Under the pieces are notes generated by a model. It worked only from the letters and a program-made list of their open reading frames with translations, was not told where the DNA came from and made no database searches. A stretch of 64,000 bases of DNA from Rosa chinensis (Eukaryota; Streptophyta; Magnoliopsida; Rosales; Rosaceae): assembly GCF_002994745.2 (NCBI RefSeq), contig NC_037088.1, positions 52,605,897 to 52,669,896 of the forward strand. The letters are read 5' to 3'. The position numbers were made by a program, and so were the translations under genes. How positions within the stretch are numbered: position 1 is the stretch's first letter; each line of letters opens with the position of its first letter. Shown in pieces: positions 11,204 through 23,189 of this stretch.

Positions 11204-11222
11204 CTGGCGTAAATATATATTG
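11204..11222 (-). promoter_or_regulatory. Probable TATA region of the HD-Zip I gene
   Basis: On the minus strand an ATATATATTTACG stretch lies about 155-170 bases before the start codon, leaving room for a short 5' untranslated leader. An ACGTG core, as in ABA-response elements, lies further upstream at 11539-11543. Both are motif readings only. Confidence 0.4.
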
Positions 11223-11766
11223 CTTTTCTTTCTGTTCATTTAATATAAACATTCCCCATACTATTTTTCTTGCTCGAATATTAGTTTCCCCATTTCATTT
11301 CTAGCTAAGCAATTTACGAAGCTCAAGCTAGCTAGCCAGCTTAATTAGCTTAATTTGTATAGCGGATTAAGCTGGTTCTTTCTGTGCATTGCATCACATT
11401 ATTAGCGTTTTTTAAATTGTTTGTGATATGATATAATATGGCCCTCGTCAATGTCGTGGTATGAACCGTCTTAATTACTTAAAGAAGTCTTCGATCTCCC
11501 TAATTAAGCTTATATATGGAGTGTCGGCATTCGTCAATACGTGAATCACGTTGTCCCATTTACCATCGGTCCTTGTCGATTTGGTGAATCCATTGCATGT
11601 TACCCAAAGCGTTGTCTTCTCCTAGGAGTAAAGAATGAAGTTTAATAAGATCGAGTCTAGATTAACGCGCGTGAATAATGCCTAATATATTACATTTTGG
11701 TTAGGATTCTTAGAATCTTTAGATCAAAATCACTCTTGCAACAAGCCTTATTAACATGTTAGCCTA

Positions 11767-11989
11767 ACCACCACAGGTGGTTGAGTTGGTAAAAGCCTCC
11801 AGGTGTGGAACTCTCACACCCGGGTATGAATCCCGCCAACGCTTATTGAAGTTAAATGCCAATATATTCTTGGTGGCCAGGGGGGAGGAAGCGTTCTGAC
11901 AAAATCCTCCGAGCAAGGATTAGTTTCTGGGCCTAGGAAACCTTTGAGAACACCGTGTGATTGACAAATAAAAATAAAATAAAATAAAA
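11767..11989 (+). mobile_element. tRNA-derived SINE
   Basis: A 14-bp perfect target duplication, AACATGTTAGCCTA, flanks the element (11753-11766 and 11990-12003). The head has pol III promoter-like boxes: A box TGGTTGAGTTGGTAAAAGC and B box GGGTATGAATCCC. The tail is A-rich with AAAAT repeats. Length about 223 bp. It was inserted by target-primed reverse transcription using LINE proteins supplied in trans. Confidence 0.9.
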
Positions 11990-12003
11990 AACATGTTAGC
12001 CTA

Positions 12004-14060
12004 TTTTGTAAGCTTTGCTTGACGATTAAAGTTGTTGGATAAGAATCGGCTTAAAATTAAGTAGGTTGATTGTCTCATACAAAATAAAAACTGTATTTTA
12101 ATTTCTGAAATAATTTCTCACTAATTTTGTGAAGTTTGTGAGACGTAAATTTTACAAGCCTCATATTACAACAACATTTTTGTGAGGATACATGACTACT
12201 AAAACTTTAGTTTTAAAAGTTTATGAAGCATTGTGCAATTGCGTTTTGCAATGCTTCAAAACATGCAATGTATTGAAACGCTTTACTTCATAAGAGGATC
12301 GAAACTATATTTTTCAAAATTACCCTCAATCTTAAACATGTTTAGATTATATAATATGATGACTAGTTTGTTAAATTCTATAATTGTCGATAAAAATAAA
12401 TGTTTGAATATAATTGTGACTTTCAAAAAATTTATGCTTTAGAACTCAACAAATAATGTGTCAAGTTATGTATGAAAAAAAAATCCATCACGTATATCAC
12501 ATGGCTGGAGTCTAACATAAACCATCAGAAAACTAAACCAAAATACGTAATTAGTCTCCATCATTAATGTAATCTCTTGGCACTGTCTCCATCATTACTA
12601 AGCTAATGAGTCTCAATCCATGAGCTTAAAAACGCGAAGCCGTGAACGCATCGACTCACTCGAGCCATTCTCGTAGAATTGGTTAGGGTTGAGTCGCCAT
12701 CGAAGACACAAACACAACGTGTCCAACTTTGGTTGTCCTCGATAAACATTAGAAAACTCGCAAAGGATATTATTATAAACCCAAACACTCACCTGTCACA
12801 CGCAGCCAATCAGAGCCCTCCACATTACCCTCGGTCAAAGCTTAGTAATGCCATTTTCTTTGGCGTTTTGGTGCGGGCTGGTTGACGTGGCTGAAATCTG
12901 GTGGTTGAACGTAGAGAGCTTGTGGAATACAGAGGACACGTGCCTTTGTCTTTGTACCAATCACAGTCGTGGTGGTAGGGACAAAGTCTTTCAGGTTGTC
13001 CGTCTGCCGCCTTGCTTGACACGTGCTACTGTAGACCCACCTATTGGACTCTTTTGAAGTCATTAAAAATAAAAACAGAACTCGGTATGTTTCACTAATT
13101 ATCTGAAATGAGAATTTAAGTTTATATGTGAATTACGAATTGTTTTAAGAAATTAGATTATGTCTATAGATAAGTACTCTAATCGCTAATTTCTTTTAGA
13201 GAGCTTTGTCAACGATTTCTCATTTTTATTTTAAATAAATAACTGTGACGATTGATGTGTCAAAAATGATATTCATAAATAAAATTTAAAAAAAATATTA
13301 GTTTCGTCAGTTATTTAAATGTTAGACGTGTTTTAAACTATTTCAATTAGGTCAATGTATGAAATAAGACCTACAAGATATAATTCTAGCGGCTAGAAGA
13401 ATTCTATGTAGGGTAGAGGAATGTCCTCACGTTTCTTCTATGTTGTTGGTTATCTTCTAGATTTCATAATTTTTTAGTGTTGGAAGTGTTGGTTGTCCAT
13501 TTTCTCCATTAAATTTCAATTGTGTGTAGGCAACAATTGGAGGACGGAGATTGGGTCCTCGAGTCTTTAGGTACAATATTGTCCTAGCTCGGCGGATCTT
13601 ACTCTTATCATATCAATGGGAAAGAAAGGCATGACGACTTTAAGTTTGTGCTTGGACATAGACTTATCACCATGTAATGTGAACTATTAATAATCTAATA
13701 GAGATTTAAATAAAGAAAAAGAGATGCATGGTAAGTGATGAAGATAGTGTGTGAAAATGACACCGTTTTTTATTTGTATTAGGCGGGTTCATGATCGTCG
13801 ACCATTGTTTTGCATTCTTTCCCTTTGCCTACCAGCTAGCAAGGAAGTTTGAGTGACTATAGCGCTCGATCTTTATGGCACATTTGCATAACTAGCGACC
13901 TGGCTTGAAATGAGTGATCAGATATCGATAATTATAAACATCAATGGCAAAGAAATCTAATGGGTCACCGCCAGAAAGCCACCTCCATCTATCTCACTCC
14001 ATGTAGAAGAGGGAGAGGGATAGTGACTGTTCCGTTGTTAGCTAGTCTCTGTTGTGTTAT
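12004..14060. other. Intergenic, distal upstream region of the HD-Zip gene
   Basis: No gene is supported. Two CACGTG G-boxes occur at 12937-12942 and 13020-13025 in a less AT-rich patch (about 12650-13060), roughly 1.8-2 kb upstream of the HD-Zip I start codon. Whether they act on that gene is unknown. The rest is AT-rich. Confidence 0.4.
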
Positions 14061-14061
14061 T

Positions 14062-15290
14062 TGGGGCTAGTTTAGGATTGATATGACTTTAAAAAAAAAA
14101 AACTGTTGCTGTTGCTGTGTTATGAGAATAATCAGTTGTGAATTAAAATAGATTCGTATTTGGTAATGAATACTTTTAAAAGTGCTGTCAGTACATAAAA
14201 AAACTCCAGATCGTGTTTTAATTGAAAGTAACTTCTAAAAGCAACCCAAATTTACTTCTAAAATCTGCTGCCAGTGATCTGTAATTTTCAATTAAGGTTG
14301 CTTTGTAGGTCTCGTTTGGGATTGCTTCGCTTTAAAAAAAAGAAGGTTTTGTTCAAAATTTTAGATTTTAATGTGTTTGGTAAGTAAATAAAAAGCAGTT
14401 TTAAATTAAAGTTATAAGTCACTGGCAGCAGATTTTAGAAACAGCCCAGAGGTTGTTTTTAGAAGCTGTTGTGGATCAAAACACGCTCTGCAGTTGTTTT
14501 ATGTATAGACAACACTTTTAAAAATATTATGCACTAAACACAAAACTGTTTTAATTCACAGCTGATTATTCTCACAGTACAGCTAGGGCTGTCAATGGGT
14601 CGTGTCGGGTTTGGTTCGTGTCGGGTCAAGATATTTATCGTGTTGCAAGATACAAACTCAAACCCAACCCATTTAATAATCGTGTCAAAAATTTAAATCA
14701 AAACCCAACCTATTTATTAAACGCATTACCCGTTTCCAACCCACATAACCCATTTAATAAATAGGTCGTGTCGTGTTAGACAAAATGACCCATTTAAGGG
14801 TTAACAATGCAACCCATTTAACTAAAAAAATGATTAAATTCACTAAAAACTCTACAAGACGTGAATATAAATAATTACATGTAATTCATAACTAATTAAA
14901 TCCAATAATTATAAAGCAAAATATTTCAAATTATCTAATCATATGATCAAATACTCCTAACGTCCAATATTTCAAGAAGAAATATAACATAATCGGGTTA
15001 TACATGTTCACTTCGTATTGGCGGGTTGACCCGTGGCCGACCCATTTATTAAATGGGTCATGGTGGGTTGACCCATGGCCAACCCGCTTATTAATCGTGT
15101 GGGTTCAACCCGCTTTATTTCATGCGGATTTCAAGTCGTGTTATCGGGTCGTGTCGGAATTGACAGCCCTAAGTACAGCAATCCCAAACTAGGCCTTGCT
15201 AGCAAACACAATAAAATCTAAAATTTTAGATAAAAGCTGATTTTTTTTTTTTTAAGTGAAACATCTCAAACGGGATTTTAATGGAACATG
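14062..15290. mobile_element. MITE cluster: two opposed copies of one family plus a partial third
   Basis: A copy in reverse orientation (about 14064-14305, starting GGGCTAGTTTAGGATTG) is followed by a forward copy. The forward copy starts TCTCGTTTGGGATTGCT near 14312 and ends CAATCCCAAACTAGGCC near 15195. Shared internal words such as AAAATCTGCTGCCAGTGA and its complement confirm the inverted relationship. A further partial reverse copy of the left end follows at about 15196-15285. The forward copy is interrupted near its right end by the hAT MITE at 14584-15171. Terminal GGGC/GGCC and AGTTTGGGATTGC resemble PIF/Harbinger-type MITEs, but no clear 3-bp target duplication was fixed. Confidence 0.65.
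14584..15171. mobile_element. hAT-type MITE, 588 bp
   Basis: Perfect terminal inverted repeats TAGGGCTGTCAAT...ATTGACAGCCCTA are flanked by the 8-bp direct duplication AGTACAGC (14576-14583 and 15172-15179). The interior is rich in repeated CGTGTCG / AACCCATTTAATAA words, partly self-complementary. There is no coding capacity. It is inserted into an older MITE, so it is the younger of the two. Confidence 0.92.
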
Positions 15291-15299
15291 TACAATGAC

Positions 15300-16179
15300 G
15301 ATCAATCTTATCGGACAAATCAAGGTTTTTTTTGGGGATGTAATTGGGATCGGATGACGGGATCAAGAGCATTGGACAGGGAAAGGATGAAATTGAAGTA
15401 TAGTCATGGTATTTATGACATTTGAGGATTAGAGTTCTACTTACGCATCAAAAAAGGTTGGTGGAATAGTGTTCGAGTGTATGTTGGATATTCATAAGAA
15501 GGTGCATGGCGTATGTTTATGGTTGCCTAGGTTAACTAGACTACTCAAAGTGCCATACATACAATCAAGGTGTGATTGTCTTTGTTTGATGACAATTTGT
15601 AGCCAATTACATGAAGAAGAGTGGAGATGTACGTACCAATGGAATGGCTTGAGAGTTTCCTTTAATTTGACGGAAGGTAGAGAGAGTACTTTGGAGAACT
15701 CCTTTATTTAGTCTTCTTTTACTTGGGAAATTACAATTTTAGCAAAAAAAAACAAAAGCAAAAACACAAATATTATTCAACAGGGGAAAAGTAAAGGAGG
15801 AGGGTTTTGTGAATTTTTGTTCAACCTTAGCATGACTGTGACTCTGGTTTTCTTCCTAGTCTACATTCTAAAGTTAAATTCATTTTCAACTTCGATTCAA
15901 GGAAAAATGTTTAAATTCTAAGGATAATCATTTTACTCATCTTTTCTTGGTAGTTGACAAGAAACTTCCATACATGCATTTAGTATGTCACATTGTTGCA
16001 AACAGAAAATGGTAGGAAACTAGGAATAAGACGCAAATTTCTTCCGTACACTCTTCATATATATAGAATATGCAAGTCAAAACAATTGTATTAAAAATTT
16101 GGACAATGAAAGAAATGTCACAAATTTCTATGCACATTCCATACTTTTATTTTCTCGGTGTTGGATATTTTTTATTTCA
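15300..16179. other. Intergenic, no supported gene
   Basis: AT-rich with short frames only (the longest, near 15469-15711, has no recognisable domain). No repeat structure was found before the MULE target duplication at 16180-16188. Confidence 0.5.
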
Positions 16180-16188
16180 TTTTATGAA

Positions 16189-17657
16189 GGACAAAATACT
16201 GTTTACTCCCTATAAATATAGAGTTTCGACGTTTCAGTCCCTGACGTTTCAATTTCACCTAAAAACTCCCTGAATTCTTCAATTTCACCCAATTGGTCCT
16301 TGCCGTCAACTTTCCGTCAAAAACTCTGTTATCTTGCTGACGTGGCAGTCCTTCTACAGTAAAATGACTATTTTACCCTCACTGACAAAAAAAATTCTCT
16401 ATTTTTTTTTACTTTTTTTTAAGGTTTTTTAACTCTCTTTTCTCTATTTTTTAATTTGTTAATTTTTTTCCTACTTTTTTTTAACTCTCTTTTCTCTTTT
16501 TTTTTATTTGTTCTCTGTTTTTTTTTAACTCTCTTTTCTGTTTTTTTTTAATTCTCTTTTCTCTATTTTTTTTATTTGTTCTTTTTTTTTTCAACTCTCT
16601 TTTCTCTCTGTTTTTTTTTTTAACTCTTTCTTCTCTATTTTGTTAATTTGTTCTTTTTTTTTCCTACTCTTTTTTTTAACTCTTTTTTCTCTCTCTTTTT
16701 TTTAAAACTCTTTTTCTCTTTTTTTTTTAACTCTCTCTCTTTTTTTTTTTAACTCTTTTTTTTTTTTTTTTTGTTCTTTAATTTTTTTTCCTACTCTTTT
16801 TTCACTATTTTTTAATTTGTTTTTTTTTTCACCTCCATTTCTTTGGCGCCAAAACTGTTCAAACATTTCTCTCTCAAGTAACCATCAGAAACAGCCAAAA
16901 AGACCAATTCACCACCTTGCGCAGGAAAACTCAAACATCTTATCCTCTTGGATTCTCTCTTGGCTCATCATCTCCGCAAACCAACACCATGGAAATGTTA
17001 TTGACGTCGAGAGAAAACTTCTGATATAGCTCCAATATCACGAAGCGGCCGGAATCTAAAGGGATTAGAACCCGACCATTCTGGCGTCCAGAAACTAGAT
17101 CTGTGATCAGAGAGGGGGAAGAGATGGCCGAAGAGAAGAAAGGAGGAAGAGGAAGAGAGATAAAAAGAAAAGAGAAAGAAATATATTAAAAAAAGTGAGA
17201 GAGAGAGAGAGAGAGAGAGAACAAATAAATAAAAAAGAGTAGCAAAAAAAAAAGAGGACAAATTAAAAAAATAGAGAAAAGAGAGTTAAAAAAAAAAAGA
17301 GAACAAACAAAAAAAAGAGAAAAGAGAGTTTAAAAAAAAGAGAACAAATTAAAAAATAGAGAAAAGAGAGTTAAAAAAAAAAAGTAGGAAAAAATAACAA
17401 ATTAAAAAATAGAGAAAAGAGAGTTAAAAAAACAGAAAAAAGAAAGTAAAAAAAAGAGAAAATTTTTTTTGTCAGTGAGGGTAAAATAGTCATTTTACTG
17501 TAGAAGGACTGCCACGTCAACAAGATAACAGAGTTTTTTAAGGCAATGACCAATTGGGTGAAATTGAAGAGTTTAGAGAGTTTTTAGGTGAAATTGAAAC
17601 GTCAGGGACTGAAACGTCGAAACACTATAAATATAGGGAGTAAACAATATTTTGTCC
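16189..17657. mobile_element. Non-autonomous Mutator-like element (MULE) with long inverted repeats
   Basis: The 9-bp target duplication TTTTATGAA (16180-16188 and 17658-17666) and terminal repeats starting GGACAAAATA define a 1,469-bp element. The inverted repeats are about 200 bp each (16189-16390 and 17465-17657) and include CAGTCCCTGACGTTTCAATT and its complement. Inside the left repeat, 16385-16830 is a nearly pure T/C tract built from TTTTAACTCTCTTTTCTC-like units. Inside the right repeat, 17100-17460 is the complementary A/G tract. A short mixed-sequence core (about 16840-17100), possibly captured host DNA, lies between. No transposase is encoded. Confidence 0.93.
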
Positions 17658-17666
17658 TTTTATGAA

Positions 17667-18429
17667 TTTCTAAAAGTTAAAATAGTAGTGTCATTACCAT
17701 TTATAACTTTTGATGCATAAAAAAAAAAATAGTACCTTTAATGTTTCAAAATAGAAAAAAGAGGTGTTTATACTCTCCTACTCGTGCAAGGGTGCGGCGG
17801 CGGCGGATCTATGACTAGGAGGATGGGTTATCCCTTTTCCTATTGGCATCGGTGGTTTTCTTCGACGCGACGTTGATCGCTGATTTTGGTGACGGTAGAC
17901 CTTGTGTTATCAGTTTTCCCGGTGGCAGATTGGGTGCTAGTGATGGACGATGAATGTTGGGGGTGGGCCTCATTATAAATGATTGAATGTTGGAGGAAAT
18001 CCACCTTTGTGATAGTGGGCCTACTGGTGATGTTAGGACCTAAGGGCCTGACAATAATTTATATCTTCTCAATTAGACATTTAGACAAACAAGGGCTAGG
18101 CCTACGATCATTTTTTGGAAAGGATTTTTAGCTTTTAACCGTAGATATTGTTCCCAAATATCTGTGCTATCATATATTTGGAAAGTCGACTATTATGTAA
18201 AAGAATGAGGCTGAAAGAAACTAAGGTATACATGAGTTGTAGAACCAAATGCACAAGCTGCAATTGTCAATATTCCTCAATAAAGTGTCGGGATGATAAG
18301 CGATCAAGCAGCTCTTTTGGGTAAGCCTGTGGAGATCTACTGCAAGAGACTGAAGAGAGGTCTTGTGTTCAATTGTCACTGATAGTGATGGTGAGGCAAA
18401 ACCTGGGGTATAGTTGCCCCCGTGTGTGG
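17667..18429. other. Intergenic, no supported gene
   Basis: Contains a small G-rich patch (GGCGGCGGCGG near 17795) and no convincing frame or transposon boundary. Confidence 0.4.
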
Positions 18430-18998
18430 TGTTGAGAATATATATACATCTCACATGGGAAAAATGAGATCTTGCTTATGGGTTTATAAGAGTTTGGGCC
18501 CCTTCATCCATTGCCAATTGGTTTTGGATGTGAATCCCAGATTACTTTATCAAAGTATCAAAGCTAGGTTACCCACGTGTGCATGCCTAAGGCCACACGA
18601 GCTCCACGTCACCTAAGTTGTCTACGTGTATGGCTTGAAAATTCGCCACACGTGCGGCGGCGTGTTGTGAATATATATACATCCCACATGGGAAAAATGA
18701 GACATTGTTTATGGTTTATAAGGGTTTGGGCCACTCCATCCATTGCCAATTGGTTTTGGATATGAACCCCATATTATTTTATCATGTGGTGCATACTTTA
18801 GGGACACCTAAGTAGTTTCTCAAGAATTGGTGTTGAGAATATATATACATCCCACATGGGAAAAATGAAACATTGTCTATGGGTTTATAAGGGTTTGGGT
18901 CACTCCATTAATTGTCAATTGATTTTGGATGTGAAATTCAGATTACTTTATCATGTGGTGCATACTTAGGGACACCTAAGTAGTTTCTAGGATTGAAG
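18430..18998 (+). repeat. Array of three short LTR-like units (TRIM-like remnant)
   Basis: Three copies start TGTTG(A/T)GAATATATATACAT at 18430, 18663 and 18831. Each contains the words CACATGGGAAAAATGA, a TTATAAG TATA-like box, GCCAATTGGTTTTGGAT or a variant, and an end near TTTATCA. Between copies 1 and 2 there is a short non-LTR stretch that begins AAGTATCAAAGCTAGG, resembling a primer-binding site with similarity to TGGTATCAGAGC. Copies 2 and 3 are directly adjacent, with a 168-bp period. This looks like an LTR-internal-LTR-LTR multimer of a short, non-coding retrotransposon. Confidence 0.6.
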
Positions 18999-18999
18999 T

Positions 19000-20013
19000 T
19001 TTTTCCAAACCCAAAAAAGAAAAGGAGGAGATTAGCATAGCTCCGTGACGGGCATTGACTTGAACATGCTAAATTTTCGTTTGTTAACTATGTGTCTAAA
19101 CTCAATGGATGGGGCAAGCGCCGAAATGGTCGGTTCCTTCATCTCTTTTCATATGTAGCCCTAAACCCTGCAATGCAGCTAGATAGCTAGCTAGCACACA
19201 GGAAATTAGGTCTGTTTTCCTCATGGTGAAAAGCAGTACTTGTTCCAAGTCTGCCATTACTTTGACCAAAGAGAAAAAATAACTGTGATCCTTTCACTTA
19301 ACACTGAACAAACTAATTAACTACACTGACTGATTAGTATTTACTAGTACAAAGTACGTGTATCATATCAAATCATTTCGACATCATATCATCTCTGTAA
19401 TATTACATCCAGTCTTTGCTTTGCTTTCTCGATCCAGACACCAAATTGACTTAAGCGCTCCCAAAAAGCTTTGCGCAAAAAAGCTTTCTCAACCTTTTCC
19501 CCGCCCTCTCCCTCCTTTTCAACTACTCCTCCTTCCTTTTCCTCGCCTTCACAACTCAGTCACACAGACACAGTAGTAGTCTCACAGTTCACAGACACAG
19601 CACGTGACCAAAGCATATGGAAGATAGTGAAGAGAACAGTGAGAACTGAGAACCCAGGTCCAGGTGGGGTGGTGTACTTTTTGGAAATTATATCATATAC
19701 TTATTTTTTTTTTGAGAATATATATCTTATACTTATAAATACACTGTGATGAAAATTGAAATGTCGACAACCTGGGTTGGAGATGCAGTAGGGGGGGATT
19801 TGACATTTACGTGTTGTTTCTATCTTCCCTGCTGCTTTTCGTTTTGAATAATAAATTCATCGTTATGATATATATGTATGTATGTTAGGGTTTAATTTAT
19901 ATACACACACACACAATTTTCAAGGCCTGCTGTGTTATGTAAGAGCGTTGAAATCTGGAGCCAGTGTCGTCCTCTCCGTTTGTCACTCTGATGTACTACA
20001 AAACACACACCAC

Positions 20014-20065
<52 letters not shown>

Positions 20066-21780
20066 AGGGTTTGCTTGGTGGATCTGATCGATATTATAAG
20101 TTCGGTGTGGAGGGAGGTGTGCACAGTTTAGGTAGGCATGGCAGCACAACTTCCGGGCACTCCCGCATTTAGATAAAACAAGAGAATACGTTATAAGCTA
20201 AGCAGCTCCCCAAATCATTCCAATTCAAGAATATTTCACTAATCAACTCCACTGCCTTATATATTTTACATCATGAATCATCAACCCGTTCCTAATTACT
20301 CAATGACCGTGCCAATAATTATTAATCAGTCGTCCTATGTTTTGAAATTTGAATGCGTGTGTAATGGCTGAAATTGGAATAGGAGTGGAGTCAGAGACTC
20401 ATATTAGTAATACCTCTTTTTATCAATAGAATGAAAGGCATAAGGAATATAAGAGCATTTCATAACTAGAAAAAATGGTACCAAGTTAGCATAAAAATGT
20501 TAAGAGTAAGGGCTTGCTTTGTTATTAGATTCGGTTGAAGAGATTTTCATTAATGTGAAGAGTGAATCAATGATGTAAGTAGAAAAATGCTTTTACTTGC
20601 CATTAATTTGTCTTCCCTTAATTGTGTACAGGGAAAATATTAAAGTTAAGCGCATATGCGCGCGTTAGAGATATTAATGTCATTTTATATTAAATTTAAA
20701 AAAATTGTTGTTGTGAATTGTACACAAATACATGCTCTACAACTCATCAATTATCATCGTTTAAATCTTGTTTGCAATCACATTTGGTGTTTGAAATCTG
20801 TGCAAAGAACTCATAGGCAGGGATTTGGGAAAAAGATGCATAGACCTATATATAACTAATGCATTTGGTAGGTAGCTAGCTAGAGTTTTTCCCATTAGTT
20901 GTCTTTGATTGTTCTTTAAATTGGGTTATAACTCGTATATATGATTGAGAAAACTTTTTCCAACCCCTGATTATAATGAAAAGCCAGTATATATGGCTTG
21001 AAGAAGACGTGTGTATAAGTGGAAAAACCTTTACTCCAACAAAGCTGCATATTATTAGTACTACTAAAGCTAACCTATCTCTGTCAATTAGATGTCCTGC
21101 AATTACATTACATTATTAAATAACAATTATTAGAGAGCATTTCTTGAACAATCCATAGGTAGGGCATTTGCTTAATTGAGCTAGCTAGCTTGCACCCTTG
21201 AACAAACACCAAGTTGCAGGACTAGTTATTAGTAACTGCTACTACGTCTAATCATAAGATAATTGAGTGGTTAGCAAGTCCAGATTCTGCTGCAAAACCC
21301 CAAATTATCTTCTTTGTTTCTTTCTCGCCTTAAAATTCAAACATTCCACAGTGTGTGATTAATTGGCTGTAAGTTAAAGGTCGTTGTTCTCTTCTGCAGC
21401 TTCATGTAAGACAGAACATGGTTCATAAATTAACCTAGCTACCCGATTCCTTCTCATCAATACAATGATGTATGTATATTTATCAGCAATAAATGTGAAA
21501 ATCCAATCAAGACGAAATCAATATTACACATTTCAACCTGCTATTTGATTGGTAGATGTAATGAGTAAGAGCCGGCCAGTACCTTAGTAATTTCACATCA
21601 AACAAGATACTATTTCATTTCTCGACAGTCTAACCTCCGTTCAATAAGTTGCCAGCCTGATGCTTTTCGTCTCTCAATCATGTTCTCTCTAAAATAGTTT
21701 CATTTTGTTACTGTGCATAATAGACCGGTGCTATATAACAAGTCGATCAACCAATAAAAACTTACGAAGAGTCTTAGGTG
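19000..21780. other. Intergenic with microsatellites
   Basis: No coding gene is supported. A (GA)n microsatellite lies at about 20018-20062 and a short (CA)n run near 19902-19914. The frames running through the GA tract are repeat translations (alternating Arg/Glu or Leu/Ser), not proteins. Confidence 0.55.
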
Positions 21781-21790
21781 GACCAAAATC

Positions 21791-21863
21791 CACATGCACA
21801 ATGAGTTAATTCCCGATACTATTTATGATAAGCAGTATCGGGAATTAACTCATTGTGCATGTG
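21791..21863. repeat. Perfect 30-bp inverted repeat (hairpin) with a third, imperfect arm
   Basis: Arm 1 (21791-21820, starting CACATGCACAATGAG) is exactly complementary to arm 2 (21834-21863) across a 13-base loop. A third copy of the arm-2 sequence with a few mismatches follows at about 21876-21906 (AGTATCGAGAATTAACTCAT...). No terminal duplication or coding frame is associated. It could be a minimal MITE, a small-RNA source or a cruciform-forming palindrome. Confidence 0.9.
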
Positions 21864-21909
21864 AACATTCATGAACAGTATCGAGAATTAACTCATGGTA
21901 CATGTGGAC

Positions 21910-22930
21910 CTTGATGCATATTAGAATTTTTCTATTTCTAACTAATCTCTTTTATAAGAAATGGGGCAAAGGCTACGAGGAGAGGCAATTAAAGTAATGT
22001 CAATTTAACATAGGCCTAAAAGGAGCTGAAATCATTATCACCAGTCATATTCATGGCTTCTAAACTCCATTTGCACCAAAACCCTAAACATACTACTTTG
22101 ACAAAAATAATGGAGGTGAAAAGTGAAAAACGGCGAACGTTTGACCTAGGGGGAAAAGATTTCACCCCCAGAAAAGTCGCCGAGGAATTGGGTGCTCGGG
22201 AATAGAGCAAGGTAAAAATCCTCAATTGAAAAGGTTAAAAAGGCAAAGTGAAAATGGACCCATCTGTCGGTCCTCGCCTCGAATTCCTCGCCCCCCTGAC
22301 CTCAAAAGTGACACGCCAGCCGAGGGTCCTCTCTCTCTCTCTCTTATTTTTTTTCCTAATTTAATTTTTTTTACTTTGACAAGTACAAATTTACGTAATT
22401 ACCCAAAACGTTAAGTTAAGAAAGTGACAAAAAATATTGAATGGGGGTTTCTACTATCGGGCAGCTCAATCTGTCAACCACTCCTCTCTGACTCGGTTCA
22501 TAGCCCTCTCTTGGTTTTTCAGATTCCCTTTCTTCAATTATTATTATTATTTTTTACATGATTGTACAATCATAGTATCTTACGGTTCAAATTGGGCTCC
22601 TTGGTCTGTAGGCTACACCAAACCCTAGAATAGTACCATTATGGTTTTGATCACCATCACCACCATGTAAGCGATACTGCTTCTTACTGATTACTTCTTA
22701 CTTCTTAAGCTCAATGCTTCCTAGCTCAGTATTATTGTACGAGGTGAGCGTCATCATCATCCTTTACCCTAATCCTACGGTCCGTATGATTTTGATCAAA
22801 TTTGATTGGGATTAAAGTTTGATTAGAACTAACAGTGCATGGAGGGGAGTCGTGGTCATTTCGGGGAGGGTGGGTAGGGTAGAGCCTGCACCAATGGTTT
22901 TTTGTCTTGTATATCCAAGCCTTTACTACT
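21910..22930. promoter_or_regulatory. Upstream region of MIR166
   Basis: No protein gene is supported here. The stretch contains pyrimidine-rich runs (CTCTCTCTCTCT near 22331) and leads directly into the MIR166 TATA box, so it probably includes that gene's promoter. The limits are inferred. Confidence 0.4.
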
Positions 22931-22939
22931 CTTTCGTAT

Positions 22940-22945
22940 TATAAA
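22940..22945 (+). promoter_or_regulatory. TATA box of the MIR166 transcription unit
   Basis: TATAAA at 22940-22945, with a second TTTATAA at 22951, is followed by a C/T-rich stretch where RNA polymerase II would start (about 22970-22985). It lies about 250 bases before the miRNA hairpin, a usual distance for plant MIR genes. Confidence 0.55.
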
Positions 22946-23072
22946 GTCCCTTTATAACAACCCCCCCATACCCATTCACCCATTTCATTCTCTCATTCAT
23001 CATCTTCACCTTCTCCTTCAATCTCTTTCTCTTTCTCTCTCTAACCCCCTTGAAGATAGGCGAGTCTCTTGG

Positions 23073-23078
<6 letters not shown>

Positions 23079-23124
<46 letters not shown>
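23079..23124 (+). repeat. (GA)n microsatellite in the MIR166 leader
   Basis: About 23 GA units between the predicted start site and the hairpin. GA repeats near plant promoters can bind BBR/BPC-type factors, but that role here is conjecture. Confidence 0.85.
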
Positions 23125-23127
<3 letters not shown>

Positions 23128-23189
23128 AACAAAACACAGAACTAGACAGACTCTAGCTTTGCTTGTAAAAACTACAAGGCGAGTCCATG

